A stretch of DNA of 64,000 nucleotides from Streptomyces qinglanensis (GCF_900111245.1 NZ_FOGO01000003.1:372001-436000); one strand, 5' to 3'; positions 45,408-54,408 are shown, counted from the stretch's first letter. Program-made: numbers and translations. Notes: generated by a model not told the origin, from the letters alone.

Positions 45408-46068
45408 GGTTCCTCCACTTGCGCCCGGGAGAAGGCCACGTCCGCGGGGCGCCTCTGTATGAGAGGGCCCTCCGGCAGGGGCACTTCAGGTGCTGTCCCC
45501 GCCGGTCGGCCATGGGCTCGGCAGTGGGCGGGGGCGGGCGAACGGGGTGCGTCCGGATGACGTTTCACGCTTCCCCGGGCATTCTTCGGCCGCGATCGGC
45601 CGGTTCACGCCCCAGTGGAAGGCACGGAAACCGCGGAGCCAACACCGACGGGGCGACGGAAGCGTGAATGCGTTGAATTCCGGTGCCACGGAAGCGAGTA
45701 CCGGAGAAGGTCCGGCCTTCGCCGGGTGCGCTGCGTCTGTCCCGCGCCACGGGCACGCCCGGCGGCCTGACCTCCGAGCCCGCCCCGAGGATGTCCGTGC
45801 CCGGAAGACCGGAACCCGCATGAACACCCGTTGGATGAGCGTTCAACACGTGCACGCCGTTCACCGGGCCCACGGATCCGCATTGCCGCGCACCGGCATA
45901 CGCTCTCGTTCATGGAAAACCGTGCGGTCCCCCGGGAACGCCGCAGGCCCTCCTGACCGATCGCGTACCGCGATTCCGTGGGAGGGCGACCGGGCCATCC
46001 GTATCCGGAACATGCGAACCGGATCCCGGTGAACCGCTCACGCACAAGACCGGGCGGAGGAATGGGAA
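45408..46068. other. Divergent intergenic region, 661 bp
   Basis: I see no gene with coding bias and a ribosome binding site. The DNA is noticeably less GC-rich than its surroundings (for example 45655-45690 and 45840-45925), as expected of a regulatory region. It must hold the promoters of the NsdA-like regulator and the TDO-like operon. A direct repeat of GTTCA flanks CACGTGCACG at about 45841-45862. I cannot name an operator with confidence. Confidence 0.4.
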
Positions 46069-46725
46069 ATGCCCTGTCACAAGAACGAGAACAGCAGCGG
46101 GAACGCGTACGAAAGCTATCTGAGGATTCCTGATCTCCTGCGTCTGCAGGAACCGCGCTACGCAGGACGGCAGGAATCCGTCCGCTCCTCCGAACTGTTC
46201 TTCATCGTGGTGCACCAATCCGCCGAACTGCTGCTCACCCAGCTCGTCCACGACCTGCGGACAGCATTCCGGGAGGGGTGCCGGACTCCTTCCGGTCGGC
46301 CGGAGGCCGAGCAGCGGCTGCGTCGCTGCATCGGCCTGGTCCGGCTCCAGAGGAGCCATGTGGAGGTTCTGGAGCATTTGCCGCGTCAGCACTTCCTGAC
46401 CTTCCGCGAGGAGTTGGGGGCGGCCAGCGCCAGTGGGTCCGCGCAGTTCGCCGAGGTCTTCGCGCTGCTCGCGGCGGACGGCGAGAGGCAGAAGCTCCAC
46501 CGGCCGGGCATCGGTGGCGGCGCCCTCACGTCGCTGACGGCAGAGCTGGAGGAGGAGGTCCGCCGCTGGCAGCTTGCCCATCTCGCACTGGTGCAGCGCA
46601 TGCTCGGCGACCGCGCCGGCACCGGCGGGTCCAGCGGGGTGGCCTGGTTGCGCTCCCGGCTGCTCCCGGCCCGGCGGTCGCCCGCCCCGGCAGGGCGCGC
46701 GGGGCAACGGACACGATCCGCATGA
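46069..46725 (+). CDS. Tryptophan 2,3-dioxygenase-like heme enzyme (short form)
   Basis: A 218-residue protein of the tryptophan 2,3-dioxygenase superfamily, shorter than usual TDO (about 280 or more). Key residues are kept: YESYLRIPDLLRLQ at the N-terminus, the active-site His in FFIVVHQSAELL (H49), TFREEL (substrate-carboxylate Arg position, R113), the proximal heme His (H171) in LAHLALVQRMLG and the GTGGSSGVAWL loop (184-194). TDO oxidises tryptophan to N-formylkynurenine, but biosynthetic homologues do other indole or tyrosine oxidations. GGAGG precedes the ATG. Its stop overlaps the amidase start (ATGA). Confidence 0.85.
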   Translation: MPCHKNENSSGNAYESYLRIPDLLRLQEPRYAGRQESVRSSELFFIVVHQSAELLLTQLVHDLRTAFREGCRTPSGRPEAEQRLRRCIGLVRLQRSHVEVLEHLPRQHFLTFREELGAASASGSAQFAEVFALLAADGERQKLHRPGIGGGALTSLTAELEEEVRRWQLAHLALVQRMLGDRAGTGGSSGVAWLRSRLLPARRSPAPAGRAGQRTRSA

Positions 46726-48164
46726 GCGGGGTCGGACCGTCGGTGACGCAGGTGACCGCCGCAGCGGCAGCGGGACGCACCACCGCGGTGGAGCAGGTGC
46801 GACGGTGTGCCGCTGCCCACGCCCGCACCGCGCGGCTGGGCGCCTTCACCCAGGTGGACGTCGGCTCCGCGCTCGCCGAGGCCGAACGGGCGGACCGCCG
46901 CGGGGCGGCCGGGAGCCTGCCGTTGCGGGGCGTGGTGCTGGCCGTGAAGGACAACATCGACACCGCGGGGTTCGCCACCACCGCCGGGACCCCGGCCCTG
47001 CGCACGCACCGCCCCCGGCGCGACGCCGAGGTGGTGCGCACGCTGCGCCGTGCGGGTGCGGTCGTCCTGGGCAAGGCCAACATGCACGAACTGGCCTACG
47101 GGGTGACCGGCGACAACCCCGCCTTCGGCCGGGTACGCCATCCGTTGCGGCCCGAACGCATCCCGGGCGGCAGCAGCTCGGGGTCGGCGGCCGCGGTGGC
47201 AGCAGGGGTGGTGACAGCGGCGCTGGGGACCGAGACCGGCTGCTCGGTGCGGGTGCCGGCCGCGCTGTGCGGGGTAGTGGGGTTCCGGCCCACGGTGGGC
47301 GCCTGCTCCGGCCAGGGCATGGTGCCCGTGTCCTGGACACGGGACACCGTCGGCGTGCTGGCCCGCGACGTCGCGGACATCCGCGCCGTGGACGCCGTCC
47401 TCCGCCCGCAGTCCGGCAGGGCACCGGACGAAGACGGCGACCCGTTGCGCGGCCTGCGGCTGGCCGCCCCTCATCGGCCGTTCCGGCAGGGACTCGCACC
47501 GCCTCTCCGGGCGGTGTTCGAGACGCGGCTGGCCGCCCTGGAAGGAGCCGGGGTCGAGATCGTCGAGGCGGATCCTCCCGGCGGCGTCCAGGACGCCGCG
47601 GCCCGGTGCGGCCTGACGATCGCCCGGTACGAGACTCCGCACGGCATCGACCGCTACCTCGCGGCGCACGGTGGCACCGCACGGTTCGCCGATGTCGCCG
47701 CGCAGGTGGCGAGCCCGGACGTGGCGCGCCTGCTGCGGCCGCCGGGCGAGGAGCGGGTGGCGGAGGAGGACTACCGGGCAGCCCTGGCGGACCGAGCACA
47801 CCTGGGTCGGCTGCTGGACGACTTCGTCGCACACCACCACGTCGACGGTCTCCTCGTGCCCACGGCCCCGGTGACCGCCCCGACGCTGCTGGGCGGCGAC
47901 CGTGTCGAGGTCGGAGGGCGCCCGGCCGCGGCCTTCCCGCTGCTGGTGCGCAACGCCGACATCTCCAGCGTTCTGGGGCTGCCCGCGCTCACCCTTCCCG
48001 CCGCAGCGGACGAGAGCGGCCTCCCCTTCGGCATCGATCTGCAGTTCCCCGCCGGAGCCGACAGCCGTCTGCTGGCGGTTGCCCACGCCTGCGAACGGCT
48101 CTGGCGGTGCGCCGGAGCCCCCGGCCCCCGGCGAGGCCACCGTTCCTCGGAACACCACGCCTGA
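46722..48164 (+). CDS. Amidase-signature enzyme
   Basis: A 480-residue serine amidase of the Lys-cisSer-Ser type. Visible motifs are the Lys in LAVKDNIDTAGFATTAGTPA, the cis-Ser loop in RIPGGSSSGSAAAVAAG, and the nucleophile Ser in GTETGCSVRVPAALCGVVGF; the usual GGS reads GCS here. It could hydrolyse an amide or formamide made by the TDO-like enzyme, or supply ammonia. Start ATG 46722 overlaps the TDO-like stop by 4 bp, so equal expression is expected. Confidence 0.9.
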   Translation: MSGVGPSVTQVTAAAAAGRTTAVEQVRRCAAAHARTARLGAFTQVDVGSALAEAERADRRGAAGSLPLRGVVLAVKDNIDTAGFATTAGTPALRTHRPRRDAEVVRTLRRAGAVVLGKANMHELAYGVTGDNPAFGRVRHPLRPERIPGGSSSGSAAAVAAGVVTAALGTETGCSVRVPAALCGVVGFRPTVGACSGQGMVPVSWTRDTVGVLARDVADIRAVDAVLRPQSGRAPDEDGDPLRGLRLAAPHRPFRQGLAPPLRAVFETRLAALEGAGVEIVEADPPGGVQDAAARCGLTIARYETPHGIDRYLAAHGGTARFADVAAQVASPDVARLLRPPGEERVAEEDYRAALADRAHLGRLLDDFVAHHHVDGLLVPTAPVTAPTLLGGDRVEVGGRPAAAFPLLVRNADISSVLGLPALTLPAAADESGLPFGIDLQFPAGADSRLLAVAHACERLWRCAGAPGPRRGHRSSEHHA

Positions 48165-48187
48165 GACGACCGGAAGGACGATCGGTC

Positions 48188-49561
48188 ATGCAGGACCCGT
48201 TGGACATCATCGGAGACAGCAGTCTTCCCAACCCCTACGAGGACGCCTCCCTGCTCCTGAACCACCAAGCCGCCGGCGGGGATCCGGCCGACGTGCTCTA
48301 CCTCAGCCTGGGGGAATCCTGGGGGCACACGGCGCCCGGCCTGCGCGACACGCTGGCCGCCCCCCTCCCCCGGCACTGCCACGGCTACATGCTCAGCCCC
48401 TACGGTCTCCCCGCGCTCCGCCGTGTGCTGCGCACCTACCTCACCGCCGATCATGATCTGGCGGGCGTCGCGGCCCTGGGCAGCGACTACGACGTGGCCG
48501 TCTCCCAGAACAGCACCCGCAACGCCATGTTCCACTTCGGCCGGCTGCTGCGCGAAGAGGCGGCGTGCGAGGAAGCCGAGGCCGTCGTCGTCACCTCGGC
48601 ACCGGGCTGGGACTACGCGGGGGTCTTCACCGCCCTGGGCTGGAGCACCCGCAGCTTCGCGCTGGTCCCCGAGCGGCACTACCAGCCCGACCCCCAGGAG
48701 GTCGCCGCGCTGCTCCGGGAGGCCCGCCGCGACACCTCCGGGCCGCTGCTGCTGGTCGTCAACGCCCAGCACAACCCCACCGGCGCCAACTGGTCACCGC
48801 ACGCCGTACGCGCCATGGTCCGGGCGGCGCTCGAGGTGGGAGCGTGCCTGCTCGTCGACGACGCCTACTACGCCGTGCACGATCCGGAGGTCACCCCCAC
48901 CAACGCGCTGCGCATCCTGCTGGAGGAACTGGCCGGCACACCCCACGCGCGGCGGCCCCGGTGGCTGGCCGTGCGCTCGCTGGGCAAACAGTTCCACTGC
49001 AACGGCTGGGGTATCGGTGCACTCACCGCCTCGCCCGGCACGCTGACGCGGCTTCTCGCTCATGCGCTGCCGCAGTACTCCTACGTCTCGGCCGTGCCGC
49101 TGCAGGCCGCGATGGCCGACTGGCTCCGCAACCCGGCCAGCGGCCGCTACCTGGCGCAGCAACGCGCGGACGGCGCCGTCAAACGGACGGAGATCTCCCG
49201 CCGTCTCACCCGGGACCTGGGATACCCAGGATCCGGGTTCTTCCCCGGGCAGTGCGCGGCCTACCTGCTGCTCGCGGTTCCCCCCTGGTACCGGAACACC
49301 CCCGGCCCCGGGAAGGAAAGCTACCGGCGCCTGTGCCTCTCCCGGGCGGGGGTGCTCCTGGGGGAGAGCCGTATGACGACGCCCGGTTGCACCCCCGACC
49401 ACGCCCAGGAACACGTGCGCCTCTACACGGGACCGCCGCTCCCGGTCCTCACCCAGGCCCTGGACCGGTTGTGCACAGCGGGCCTCACCTGGCACGGGGC
49501 GCCGGGCGAGAAGCGCCTCGCCGAGTTCCCCGGCCGGACCGGGGGTGGCGGCCATGCCTGA
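48188..49561 (+). CDS. Class I/II PLP aminotransferase
   Basis: A 457-residue fold-type I enzyme. LLVVNAQHNPTGANWSP carries the PLP-ring Asn, LLVDDAYYAVHDPE the Asp-Tyr pair, and VRSLGKQFHCNGWGIGAL the Schiff-base lysine (K267); the usual Arg of this motif is replaced in GWGIG. The substrate may therefore be unusual. It lies 23 bp after the amidase and overlaps the next gene by 8 bp. A role on an amino acid or oxo-acid derived from the TDO/amidase step is inferred. Confidence 0.87.
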   Translation: MQDPLDIIGDSSLPNPYEDASLLLNHQAAGGDPADVLYLSLGESWGHTAPGLRDTLAAPLPRHCHGYMLSPYGLPALRRVLRTYLTADHDLAGVAALGSDYDVAVSQNSTRNAMFHFGRLLREEAACEEAEAVVVTSAPGWDYAGVFTALGWSTRSFALVPERHYQPDPQEVAALLREARRDTSGPLLLVVNAQHNPTGANWSPHAVRAMVRAALEVGACLLVDDAYYAVHDPEVTPTNALRILLEELAGTPHARRPRWLAVRSLGKQFHCNGWGIGALTASPGTLTRLLAHALPQYSYVSAVPLQAAMADWLRNPASGRYLAQQRADGAVKRTEISRRLTRDLGYPGSGFFPGQCAAYLLLAVPPWYRNTPGPGKESYRRLCLSRAGVLLGESRMTTPGCTPDHAQEHVRLYTGPPLPVLTQALDRLCTAGLTWHGAPGEKRLAEFPGRTGGGGHA

Positions 49562-49982
49562 CGAACACGCACGCCGCATGGCACGGGGCCGGGAGATGAT
49601 GCGCCGCATCTCTCCCGAGCGGGGCGAGAGCATGGTGGCCGAGCTGCGCGCGGTCGCCCCCGACTTCGAGGAGCTCCTCGTCGGGATCGCCTTCGCCGAC
49701 GTCTGGACGCGGTCCGTCCTCTCGTTGCGCGAACGGGCTCTGGTCCGTCTCGGCGCTCTCACGGCACTGGGCTCTCCGGATGCGGCCGTGGCTGCCAACA
49801 TCGACTCCGCGCAGCACATCGGGCTCAGTGACGAGGAGATATCCGAAGCGTTCCTGCAGACGATCCCGTACTGCGGATTCCCCCATGTCATCGGCGCCCT
49901 CATGGCGCTCAAGAGCATGCGGGAGAGCGAGCCGGCCGGCGGAGCCGGCCCCCGCGGTCACACGACGTCCGAGGAGCCCTGA
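49554..49982 (+). CDS. Carboxymuconolactone-decarboxylase-like protein
   Basis: A 142-residue helical protein of the CMD/AhpD-like superfamily. FADVWTRSVLSLRERALVRLGALTAL and the C-terminal AFLQTIPYCGFPHVIGALMALK are characteristic. Members include 4-carboxymuconolactone decarboxylase and a number of pathway lactonases or isomerases. The AhpD CxxC pair is absent (single Cys in PYCGFP). It overlaps the aminotransferase end by 8 bp. ATG 49554 is chosen over GTG 49545. Confidence 0.88.
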   Translation: MPDEHARRMARGREMMRRISPERGESMVAELRAVAPDFEELLVGIAFADVWTRSVLSLRERALVRLGALTALGSPDAAVAANIDSAQHIGLSDEEISEAFLQTIPYCGFPHVIGALMALKSMRESEPAGGAGPRGHTTSEEP

Positions 49983-50352
49983 GCACAGCCGGACCCGGAA
50001 GTCCCTGTTCCTCCAGGACCCGCCGCGGTCACACGACCCCTGCGACGCCGACGGCTGGACGGCGGCCGCTCGGCCGGAGCGCCACGTCCCGGTCCGCTGC
50101 ACGTCCACCGCTTCCGCCCGGCACGGCCCGGACGGACAAGTCGGGCCGGTGTTCATCACGTGCACGCCTCCCGACCGCCGCTCCCTCCGGCAGGGCCACG
50201 GACGCCGCCTACCGTCGGAGACAGAGGACATCCCCCGCGGCAGACGCCGCTCTCCACCTCGGCCGTCCCCCGCGACCGCCGGGATCTCCGGCATCCGGGT
50301 CCGGATCGCCGAGGACTCCGCCCGCTCACCGCACACACCGCAGGAGGCATCC
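49983..50352. other. Gap inside the cluster, 370 bp
   Basis: No gene is apparent. The length suggests a second promoter in front of the TenA-like gene. I see no clear operator; the AGGAGG at 50342-50347 is the ribosome binding site of the next gene. Confidence 0.4.
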
Positions 50353-51024
50353 ATGACGCAGCACACCACGACAGCGGCCCGCAGCGCACAGGATCTCGCC
50401 GACGAGATCGGGCGACTGAGGCGAACGGCCCCGGTGGGAAACGCCCTTCTGGAGACGGCCGAGCGCGGCGAGCTGACCGATGAGCACCTGCGTCGCCTGA
50501 TAGGAACCGAGGCCCAGTGCCATACAGCCGAACTGGCGGCCTACGGGACCATGCTCGCCCGCTTCCCGCACCGCCCCGCAGCAGACCTCTACCTCCGGCT
50601 CGGACGACTCGTCCACGACGCCGAGCCGAAGTTGGAGAGCTGCGCCCGGGCGTTCTCGCTGACCCCCGACCAGTTGGTGCGGTGGCCCTCCGAACGGGCC
50701 GCCTACGCGTTCGACGGTGCGCTGTCGTACGCGGCGCTGCACGGCGGTCAAGCCGCCGGTGCGCTGGCGATGTACGCAGACATGCAGGTCTATTTCTCGG
50801 GCTGCTCGCGGCTGGTGGCGCACCTGCGCGCGGAAGGCACCAAGGTGCCCGAGGAGTTCCTGGCCTACTACGAGGACGACGCCGACGACGAGCTGTGCCG
50901 GCTGGCGCTCGACGTCGTGCAGGACGGTCTGGAGCGGGGGGACGACCCCGAGGAGGCCGTCTTCCACGCCCGCCTGGTGGAGGAGGGGATCGGCGACTTC
51001 TGGCGTGCCGCGGCGGCGGCGTGA
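50353..51024 (+). CDS. TenA/heme-oxygenase-fold protein, copy 1
   Basis: A 223-residue all-helical protein of the TenA/PqqC/heme-oxygenase-like fold. Possible metal ligands sit in GTEAQCHTAELAAYG (E53, H57, E60) and in the C-terminal helix (VFHARLVEEGIGDFW). The fold includes thiaminase II, PqqC and diiron oxygenases such as UndA; which chemistry applies here is not decided. AGGAGG lies 6 bp before the ATG. The paralogue at 54409 shares the length and helix pattern. Confidence 0.8.
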   Translation: MTQHTTTAARSAQDLADEIGRLRRTAPVGNALLETAERGELTDEHLRRLIGTEAQCHTAELAAYGTMLARFPHRPAADLYLRLGRLVHDAEPKLESCARAFSLTPDQLVRWPSERAAYAFDGALSYAALHGGQAAGALAMYADMQVYFSGCSRLVAHLRAEGTKVPEEFLAYYEDDADDELCRLALDVVQDGLERGDDPEEAVFHARLVEEGIGDFWRAAAAA

Positions 51025-51121
51025 CGCCGGCACCGGCGGCAACGCCGACAACGATCCGCGGGCGGCCCGTTGTCCGTACCGGCCGAGCCGCCCCGGCCCC
51101 GACATCTGTATCGGAGACCTG

Positions 51122-52381
51122 ATGCGCATCGGAATCGCAGGCGGAGGGCTGGCCGGGCTCACCACCGCCTGGCTGCTGGAGGGGACACACGACGTCGTGC
51201 TCCTCGAGTCGCGGAACGCCTTCGGCGGGAACCTCCGCTCGATGAACGTGACCGGCCCCGACGGCACGGAACACACGGTCGATCTGGGTGTGCAGGAGGT
51301 GTCCCTGCCGTCCTTCGTCACGTTCCGCCGCCTGGCCGACGCTCTCGGGATCAGCCGGGACGCGTGGGTACCGGCGCCCGTGTCCACGTCCATCCGCCTC
51401 GCGGGACGACCCGAGCCGCTGCACACCCAGGGCCTCGGCACCGGAACGCCCTCCGGTGCGCAGGGCCCGGCCGCGGACCAGGTGCGGGCAGCCGCAGACC
51501 TGCTGGCGGCCGGCGCGGCGGAGTGGGAGGAGCAGGACCTCGACTGGCAGATCCCGCTGGGGGAGCTGATCGAGCCGTGGCCCCTCGACCGGGAGGTCGT
51601 GGAGCGGGTCGTCCTCGCCCCTCCGGCCTCTCTGTGGGGTTGCCCCGTTCCGGCGGCGCGGGGGCTGTCCGCTCGTGCCGTAGCAGCCTTCACGGCGGCT
51701 CCCGAGGGCTCACCGACTCCGGAGAGCCAGCTCCTGCACGGCGGGATGCAGCGCCTCGCCTCGCGCCTGACCGCCGCTCTGCAACGCACCGAACTGCTGC
51801 CCGGGAGCGGGCTGCGCAGCGTCCGGCGCGACGGCGACGGATATCTGCTGACCGACGGCAGGGAGCGTACCCACCGGGTGGACGCCCTCGTGCTCGCGCT
51901 GCCGGCCCATGCCGCCGCTGCGGCCCTGCGGGACGTCCCGGGCCGCGGACTCCTTCGCGACGTCCTCGGCTCGTACACGTACCAGGAGGCGGAGTACGGC
52001 GTGCACCTGGACCCCTGCTACCTGCCGGAGGAGCGCCGCCACTGGGCGGCGACCAGCATCCTCGTCGACGGGGACCGCGCCGAGCGCACCACCTGGTACG
52101 GGCCGGCGCTCGGCACGGACCTGTTCGTCAGCCAGCTCACCCATCGCGCCCGGCCGCCGCGGAGGCTGCTGGCCCGCTCCGCCTTCCGCTCCGTCCTGCC
52201 CACGCCCGAGGCGCAGCGGGCACGCGGGTATCTGGCCGGGATCCAGGGCCAGGACGGCCTGTACTTCGCAGGCCACCTGACAGCGGACGTCGACTGCCAG
52301 GAGACCGCCGTGGACTCCGCGGTACACGTCGCCCGCCGGGTCGCTCCGCACAGCCTCCGCCTCGAACAGCTCACCCGATGA
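51122..52381 (+). CDS. FAD-dependent oxidoreductase (amine-oxidase/HemY-like)
   Basis: A 419-residue flavoprotein. The dinucleotide motif is MRIGIAGGGLAGLTTAWLLE at the N-terminus, then VVLLESRNAFGGNLRS, and a C-terminal FAD segment GLYFAGHLTADVDCQETAVDSA. It is of the protoporphyrinogen-oxidase/monoamine-oxidase type (COG2907-like). GGAGA precedes ATG 51122. Its stop touches an ATG of the next frame (ATGA), although the HisF-like gene more probably starts 12 bp later. It may oxidise an amine or a C-C bond of the intermediate. Confidence 0.87.
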   Translation: MRIGIAGGGLAGLTTAWLLEGTHDVVLLESRNAFGGNLRSMNVTGPDGTEHTVDLGVQEVSLPSFVTFRRLADALGISRDAWVPAPVSTSIRLAGRPEPLHTQGLGTGTPSGAQGPAADQVRAAADLLAAGAAEWEEQDLDWQIPLGELIEPWPLDREVVERVVLAPPASLWGCPVPAARGLSARAVAAFTAAPEGSPTPESQLLHGGMQRLASRLTAALQRTELLPGSGLRSVRRDGDGYLLTDGRERTHRVDALVLALPAHAAAAALRDVPGRGLLRDVLGSYTYQEAEYGVHLDPCYLPEERRHWAATSILVDGDRAERTTWYGPALGTDLFVSQLTHRARPPRRLLARSAFRSVLPTPEAQRARGYLAGIQGQDGLYFAGHLTADVDCQETAVDSAVHVARRVAPHSLRLEQLTR

Positions 52382-52392
52382 AGGAGACCCCC

Positions 52393-53190
52393 ATGCGATC
52401 CACCGCACGCCCCTTCCGCGAGGTGTCCCCGCGCACCGGATCCTTGCTGATCCCGTGCATCGACGTGTCGCACGGCCGGACGACGGAACCCAGCGCCGTT
52501 CCCGGCCTGGGCGACCCCGGCAGCGTCGCGGACCTGGCGAGGCACTACTGCCGGGGCGGCGCCCGGAAGGTCTTCCTCGACGTCGTCGACCCCTGGGCCG
52601 ACACCGGATATCTGGTCCCTCTGCTGCGGGAGGTGCGGAGGACCGGCATCGATCAACTGCTCGTCTCGGTGGGACACGGAGTGCTGCCCTCGGTGGAGCA
52701 CGCGGAACGGCTGCTGGACGCCGGAGCCGATGTCGTCTCGGTGAGCACCAGCTTCCTGGAGGAGCCGGAGACCGTCCGTGCCGCGACCCGTGCCCTGGGC
52801 GGACACCGCTTCATGGGAGTGATCAACAGCCGCCGCACGGGCGAGCAGCGCTGGCGGGCCTGCACGCACGACGGACAGCGGGAGACCTCCGTCGACGTCC
52901 TGGAGGTGGCCCGCGGAATGGCCGAGCTGGAGCTGGGAGCGCTGTTGGCCAACAGCCTGGACCGGGAGGGCACCGGGGAAGGTTTCGACATCGGTCTCAC
53001 CCGGGCCGTCGCCGACAGCAGCGGCCTGCCGGTCATCGCCTCCGGCGGCTGCGGCACTCTTGCGCATCTGCGTCCCGCGGTGACCGAGGGCCGCGCGGCA
53101 TACGTCCTGTTGAACAAGATGCTGCACGCGGGCCGGCACAGTGTCGCGCAGGTCCACGACGCCCTCCTCACCAGCGCTGCGGCGCGGTGA
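52393..53190 (+). CDS. HisF-like (betaalpha)8-barrel protein, orphan paralogue
   Basis: A 265-residue HisF homologue, similar in length to true HisF (about 250-260). Matching blocks are LLIPCIDVSHGR (first catalytic Asp kept, D24), GDPGSVADLARHYCRGG with KVFLDV, LDREGTGEGFDIGLTR (D190) and LPVIASGGCGTLAHL. The second catalytic Asp (HisF Asp130, in VAIDAKR) is Asn (N145, GVINSRR). HisF VGGGI reads VGHGV. No hisH or other his gene is nearby. AAGGAG 6 bp before ATG 52393 decides the start. It probably works in secondary metabolism. Confidence 0.88.
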   Translation: MRSTARPFREVSPRTGSLLIPCIDVSHGRTTEPSAVPGLGDPGSVADLARHYCRGGARKVFLDVVDPWADTGYLVPLLREVRRTGIDQLLVSVGHGVLPSVEHAERLLDAGADVVSVSTSFLEEPETVRAATRALGGHRFMGVINSRRTGEQRWRACTHDGQRETSVDVLEVARGMAELELGALLANSLDREGTGEGFDIGLTRAVADSSGLPVIASGGCGTLAHLRPAVTEGRAAYVLLNKMLHAGRHSVAQVHDALLTSAAAR

Positions 53191-53197
53191 CAGCACC

Positions 53198-54205
53198 GTG
53201 CGCTCCGTCGTCTTCGGGCGCTACGGCGACCCGGCAACCGAGTTGCGGCTCTCCGAAGCACCGGTGCCCGAACCGCGGGAGGGACAGGTCCGGGTGCGTC
53301 TGCGGGCCCGCCCGGTGAACCCTTCGGACCTGCTCTTCGTCCAGGGACGGTACGGCAGGCCCGCCGACTTCTCCCCGGCCGGCCGGCTCCCGGATGCTCC
53401 GCCCTGCGCACCGGTCGGCTTCGAGGGGGCCGGCGAAGTGGACCGGGCGGGTCCGGGCACCCGGCTGCGGCCCGGCACACGGGTGGCCGTCGCCGCTGCC
53501 GGAACCTGGAGCGAATACCTCACCGTCGCGGAGGACGAGGTGCTTCCGGTCCCTCCGGACCTGCCGTGGGAGACGGCCTGCCAGCTCACCGTCAACCCCT
53601 TCACAGCTCATCTGCTGCTGCGGGACCTGGCTCTGGAGCCGGGCGAGTCCCTGCTCCTGACAGGTGCGTCCAGCGCTCTCGGCCGGATGCTCACCCGGCT
53701 GGCGGGCGAGCGCGGGATCCGGTGCGTCTGCGTGGTGCGGCACCCGGTGCACACCGGGCCGCTGCTGGCGGCCGGCGCCGAGCAGGTGGTGGTGGGTACC
53801 GACGGCGGCTCCGTCGGATCCCGGCTGGAAGCCGCGGGGGAAGACCGCACGGTCGCGGCGGTGCTGGACGCGGTCGGAGGCGGTGTCGGGCGCGCGGCGC
53901 TGTCTGCCCTGCGCGACGGCGGACGGTTCGTGGTGTACGGCCTGCTCTCGGGGCAGCCGCTCCCGGTGCCGCTGGAGGACCTGGTGTTCCGCGACGTCGT
54001 CATCAGGGGCTTCTGGCTCCCCGAACGCCTGCGGTCCCTCGACCCGGGCACGGTCGACCGCCTGACCAAGCGCGTCGTCGAGGACGTGCGCCGGGGACTG
54101 CTGACAGCGCCGGTGGCCGCGCGCTACGACCTGGCGGAGGTGGCCGAGGCGGTCGCCCACCACATGCGTCCCCGCCGTACCGGCAGGATCGTCCTGACCG
54201 GCTGA
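53198..54205 (+). CDS. MDR-family reductase, 2-enoyl-thioester-reductase-like
   Basis: A 335-residue zinc-free medium-chain dehydrogenase/reductase. NPSDLLFVQGRYG, GTWSEYLTVAEDEVLPVPPDLPWE with CQLTVNPFTAHLLL, and the nucleotide site LLTGASSALGRMLTRLA resemble 2-enoyl-thioester reductases (ETR/MECR type). GTG 53198 follows the HisF-like stop by 7 bp. It may reduce an alpha,beta-unsaturated intermediate. Confidence 0.87.
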   Translation: MRSVVFGRYGDPATELRLSEAPVPEPREGQVRVRLRARPVNPSDLLFVQGRYGRPADFSPAGRLPDAPPCAPVGFEGAGEVDRAGPGTRLRPGTRVAVAAAGTWSEYLTVAEDEVLPVPPDLPWETACQLTVNPFTAHLLLRDLALEPGESLLLTGASSALGRMLTRLAGERGIRCVCVVRHPVHTGPLLAAGAEQVVVGTDGGSVGSRLEAAGEDRTVAAVLDAVGGGVGRAALSALRDGGRFVVYGLLSGQPLPVPLEDLVFRDVVIRGFWLPERLRSLDPGTVDRLTKRVVEDVRRGLLTAPVAARYDLAEVAEAVAHHMRPRRTGRIVLTG

Positions 54206-54363
54206 CAGCCGCCGCGGGGCCGCGCACCCCGGCACCTGCCTCCCACCGCACCGCTCGGCACGCCGACCCGGTGCCACGGCAGCTCCGCTCCCGCTCCCCG
54301 TACTCGGCGGAGGCGCCCGAAGCTCGCGCCGAGCCGACGCGGCAGGCCGATCCGGGAGGAGAC

Positions 54364-54399
54364 CCGGCAAGAAGTCCGGCAAGAAGTCCGGCAAGAAAG
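54364..54399. repeat. Three 12-bp repeats running into a ribosome binding site
   Basis: CCGGCAAGAAGT occurs at 54364 and 54376, with a third copy at 54388 changed at its end to AAAG. That end forms the AAAGGAG ribosome binding site (54396-54402) of the second TenA-like gene. The 12-bp copies are otherwise identical. Confidence 0.85.
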
Positions 54400-54408
54400 G
54401 AGTCACGC

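Noticed and set aside
45490..46032. A 180-codon frame in the intergenic region before the TDO-like gene
   Set aside because: No ribosome binding site, composition rich in Arg/Ser, no motif, and the third codon position is not GC-biased as in real genes here.
46069..49982. A kynurenine catabolic pathway
   Set aside because: There is no kynureninase, kynurenine 3-monooxygenase or typical formamidase, and the downstream genes do not fit anthranilate catabolism.
52393..53190. Part of a histidine biosynthesis operon
   Set aside because: No other his gene nearby, one catalytic Asp is replaced, and the neighbours are oxidoreductases of an evident secondary-metabolite operon.
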